NCBI RefSeq assembly: GCF_037975245.1
Contig: NC_092582.1
Location: 22,964,577 to 23,028,576 of the forward strand
Direction: 5' to 3'
DNA length: 64,000 nucleotides
DNA from: Apostichopus japonicus
Taxonomy: Eukaryota > Echinodermata > Holothuroidea > Aspidochirotida > Stichopodidae
Shown: piece after piece, positions 59,818-64,000 of the stretch
Layout: each line of letters opens with the position of its first letter
Numbering within the stretch: position 1 is the stretch's first letter
The notes under the pieces: model-generated
Told to the model about the DNA's origin: nothing
Seen by the model: only the letters and a program-made list of their open reading frames with translations
Database searches by the model: none
Translations under genes and position numbers: made by a program

Positions 59818-62800
59818 AACACACTCAGCTCAATTTAAGCTATAGCCTAGTTGTACAAAAATAGAAGCCACCATCCCTATACACGTATAGGCCAAGGCTA
59901 TAAATTGAAAAGAAATATAGAAATGGCTGAGAGCAACTCAAAAGAGTTAAAATAACTGAGTGGGTAAAGGTTAAATGCCCACTGTTATGATTCCATCTTA
60001 GGAGTTTTGTGAAATATCCTTTTAAAGAACCTTCTTCACTAATTTAGGGAACTTAGGCACGTCATCGCCAAGACTAAAAAACATCATATGATGCTTTTAG
60101 GACATTTATCCTCCGTCGGCCATCCGTATTTGTTTAGTATACCTCTCCGACACATTTAGTCTACATTGCCAACTCACTTACGACTTGCAAAGTTTGGCTA
60201 TTTGCTGTAAATCTTCATTCCATGCAATTTAGCTAGAACCAATGAGTCTTCAGTTCAGCTGCATTATGGAAAGGGTATTGATGGAAGTGCGGGGGTGTGG
60301 GAAAACGGAAAGCTGGTCTTGTAATAATTCGTAAACTAGGCTCCCACTATGGACGTGCCCGAACCTATAAATTCAGTTATGGATATTTCGTAAAGATTAG
60401 CAAGTTAAAAATAGTCCACTTAAATATATTAAATCTGGCCTCGTATCAACAGTCCTCATCCCCCCCAAAAAAGGATATTATCGTAAACGATGGTGTGTAT
60501 CTACGGTTGATAGGTACAGATTTAGGGATGAAGGCGGATCAAAAGTGTGTGTGGGGGGGGGGGGGGGGTGAAGTGGAGCATAGTTCCCTACCAATAACAT
60601 AGCATCCCTTTGCACAGATGAAGGTGAAGAAGAACCATAAGGTGAACAGGACCTTAATTTCCTGTTAGATTCAAACAAAAAATCAATTACTGTTTCGATG
60701 GAAAGTGAAATATAAAATATAGTTTATGATTATCATATATTAACTTTTTATTCAGAAGCCACATTTGTATATGTGTATATATCTGTGCGTGCTGACATAA
60801 TGGCCAATATTAAATTATCGATTTATATTCCGACGTCGGCATAGCCAGAAGAGATAAGCACGATTCCGCTGTATCCTAAAGACCCATTGTTGCCCAATGC
60901 ACCCCACAGTATACCCAATCTTACCCCCCCCCCCCCTAGTTACACCCACCCGAGACCTCCCCTCCGGAATTGGTGATATAAAAATAGACACAGAGCATTC
61001 TGTATTTCTTAACGAAAATAAATATGGGATGGTTCAACTACTTTCTTCCAATTCTAATTCTAGTCATATTTGTTCCCGCACTAACCCAGGACCATCCCCT
61101 CCAACCCCACTTATCCCCTCTCCCATCAGATCAACAGGTTTTTCACCACTTTTATCCCTATCTAAGATTTCACTTATATAATTCCTCTCATTTTTCTGTC
61201 TTTTTTTCAATTATAGAACAATCCGTTTACATTTACCAGAGATTTGTCTCAGAACCCGTTGCGTTACCATGTTTTTATAACTTCGATCACCCCCCCCCAC
61301 CCTCTCCCCTCCCTTGTCGATTACAGTATTGGATTAATGACCTTCAAAATTACCTTTCTTACAAACTTGTGCAATATATGGATATTTACTTCAACACTCA
61401 TATAAAAAAAAAATTATATCCAGAGAGGCAATTATTAGGCAATCATTAACGGATATTCTAGGCATCCGTCATTTTCAACATTCTCGTAAATTTTGGTGAA
61501 TTTCAGTTTCACTATAAGAGCAATAACTCTGTTCAAAATTATATGGCACAGAGGGTGTACATTTTAACAATGAATAAAGGCCAAAACTGTGAGATTTGAT
61601 TCTTTCCCTTGACCAAATAAGGATGTCAATTTGTAATATGTTTTTCATGTTAGGCTGATCTTCGTTGGTAATGCAAATTGATAACATTAGGGTCATATCT
61701 AGCCCTTTTGCCGCTTACATTGCGCGATATTGTCGCCTAAATTCGACCGGTTTTTCTACGGTGTCTCTAAGGCATCGTCATACAATGTACAAATATTTTC
61801 ACGAACACAATCGATCAACGAACGTATGATTCTGATAACTACCTACCGTATAGTTAGTTGTTGTATGCGATGGAAGTGGGAGGGAGTGTGTGAGGGGGAG
61901 GGGGGTGGGGGTTGAGATGGAAATTGCATGGGCTGATAGAACCATTATTCCCGCTAACTCGTATTAATCGCCTACCACTTCCCATACAATTTGTAGGTAA
62001 TTTATCATGTAAAACTTTTGGAATTACTATAGATGTATACGTATTGCTATGTCTTTGACGTCAAGTAAAACAGTATTGTGTACTCGAGGCCTGTCTCGAC
62101 CCTTCATCTCGCGATCGTTCGCTGATTGGCCCAGTCTCAGTGGTCTCGAGAATACAATTGATTAGGGCGTGGTCTTCGTCTCGGTCTCGCGTGCTAGGCC
62201 AGCAGGTCAAACTTTTGCATGTATATATATGCCCAATATTGTGTGCAAGAAGGTTAATGTTTTATTTTGACTGAGGTCATGTAGATAAACAGAGATGAAC
62301 TGTGAAAACCTTGTTGTTTTAATCTTGAAAAATTATACTTGGAACAATTTGAAGTGGATGATGCTCTATATTGAACATATGAAAAAATTTGTTGTTTGTG
62401 AGAGGTCAAAGTTCGGTAAAATGGAAATCCTTCCAGGATGTCTCAAGAGGGGACATTTTGATGTGCTAAATCTTTATCGAACGGCGCGGGCGGATGAAGG
62501 AACCCGCGGAGGGCTGAGGCCGTTGGAAAGGACTCCCATACATGTAGGGGAGGGGTGTCCCCCCCCCCCCGAAAAGCCTATTCGTTAAATGCTGCATTCT
62601 GGGACTATAAATTAGGTCTATATTTAGCTCTAAAAGCAAGGTTGTACAAATAAATACATTCGATTTTCGGTTTGACAGAATGTCTATGCATCCTTATCAT
62701 CAGTGGTTAGTCTTCCCCGACTGAATGTAAAACTTCTTTCTCGCCTACCGTGTCTATGGAGTGAACTGGTAACCTTTTAACACGGTGCGCCCTCTATGCC

Positions 62801-64000
62801 CGTACCACACGGGACAATGATCCCCACCCCCTTTCTCATTCTACCACCCAAACGTGTTTGAACGTTCGTTCCGACTGAAGCATTGTCGGCCTCCTACTGA
62901 CGATGAAGGGTGTGGGGGGGGGGAGCATGGAAGGTGGGGGAAATAACCCTTCCTCTCCTTATAGAGGAAACGAGCTCCCAGAGAAGTCTTCGAGGAATGA
63001 CCAGCTTGATATAGTTCTAACTAGTTTTTTTTACCTTCTGGTTGATTGGGTCGTTTCAATAATGATGAATTTTCCGATATAGCCTGATGCTTTGGGGAAG
63101 ACCTAGTCTTGGCCAAGTCACTTGTAATACTATTTTTCTCGCGTAATACTATTTTTCTCGCGTACAAACTGTACATACCTCAGAGTTCGTTTCTGCCTAC
63201 CACGAATGTGCTTGCCCATTTTATTTTACATGCCCGAGGATCTGTCCTAGTATCAATCGAAAGCGTTGCTGCGGGCGTTCTCTGGGCAGTACAGCAGATA
63301 GATACGGGGAAATAGCTTTGTGAAAAAGAAAGGTACACTAGGCTGTTCATACTAGGGTCTTAAACAAGGGAAGACCCAGAGACCGAAAAAAACACAAACA
63401 CAAATCTTCGTTACTGCAACACTCGCAAAATTAACTATTAATTTATCATCGAAATACGATATCGGCGTTGAAGCTTAATATATAAAATTCTTTATCCACA
63501 GCCATTTAAACCCATACCCCCCCAACCCCCCTCCCCATAAGAAAAGGCACAGTGAAAACGACAGTATTTGTGTAGTACGTAGTTTAAGGAGAATGTTACG
63601 AAGGACGGTAATTGATGGCACACAATACCAATCTTGGAAGACAAAACTAGGATACGGGGAAACAGGTCGATAAATATTTACAAAAAATTCCAAATTTCTC
63701 TTGAAAAAAAGCGTATGTTGTGATAAAGATCTAAATGAAAATAATAGGGAAAACATCTTTTTTTTTTCTTTTTTTTTAAATCAACTTCTTTTTCAGTTTA
63801 CAAATTCCACATTTATTACAGGATTGAATTTAGCACCAAACATACACCAATCTCAAAAGAGATTTTAGATGGGAGGATATTTAAACGTTTGGTACCCAAC
63901 GTAGTACCAAACTTAACATGACGTTATAATATTTGACATTATACGTAATAAATGACTTTAAGTTGGAGGTTTCAGAATTTAATTTAACACCTAACAGACA
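59066..64000. other. Right flank, diverged repeats and no recognised gene
   Basis: Contains a block at 59385-59705 repeated from 56880-57165, a (TA)n at 59779-59816, a family repeat at 61450-61790, a diverged AGGTCA-type repeat at 62270-62420 and several poly-G/C runs. An ORF at 61024-61449 opens with a hydrophobic stretch but has no other support. Confidence 0.45.

Noticed and set aside
61024-61449. 141-codon ORF starting with a hydrophobic stretch like a signal peptide
   Set aside because: Proline/poly-C-driven composition, no recognisable domain, no splice-linked exons, and it lies in repeat-rich flank. It could be chance.

Overview
The window is nuclear DNA of an animal. It has spliced genes with GT/AG introns, low GC, long microsatellites, non-LTR retrotransposon remnants, MITEs and tRNA-headed SINEs. 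A marine invertebrate deuterostome such as an echinoderm is my best guess, at low confidence: the desaturase intron layout is the one I recall for vertebrate SCD, and SAM/SAMD3-like genes are common in such genomes.

The only clear host gene family is a cluster of four acyl-CoA delta-9 (stearoyl-CoA) desaturase genes. Gene 1 (minus strand, 7457-10328, 341 aa) is the most divergent. Genes 2 (24048-26316, 330 aa), 3 (40573-43299, 329 aa) and 4 (50947-53786, 328 aa) lie on the plus strand. Each has four coding exons, with internal exons of exactly 131 and 206 bp, identical intron phases, the three histidine boxes and the NSxAHxWG metal-ligand motif. They should be ER membrane di-iron enzymes that put a double bond into saturated fatty acyl-CoA. 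Genes 3 and 4 come from a tandem segmental duplication (A about 29140-46107, B about 46108-59065). It also carries a likely promoter and an untranslated first exon.

The rest is mobile and repetitive DNA. From left to right: a tandem repeat (1-345); a 4.9 kb foldback-like element with arms of ~300 bp tandem units and a 93 bp palindrome in its centre (2096-6982); gene 1; a TTAA-flanked MITE (12370-12940); a graveyard of RTE-like, Penelope-like and CR1/Jockey-like fragments cut by (TA)n (13655-17455); a long ATT/TCA microsatellite (18967-19295); and gene 2. Next come copy A with a 6.87 kb TIR transposon (31321-38194; 9 bp target duplication) in the 5' intron of gene 3, carrying a SAM-domain gene, and then copy B with gene 4. 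From about 59.1 kb to the end only diverged repeats are seen.

Relative ages can be read from the nesting. The segmental duplication came first. The 6.87 kb transposon then entered copy A, since B lacks it, and a 367 bp hAT-type MITE entered that transposon. Three copies of this MITE are present, each with a perfect 8 bp target duplication. Most short ORFs in the window are chance readings of repeats or introns.
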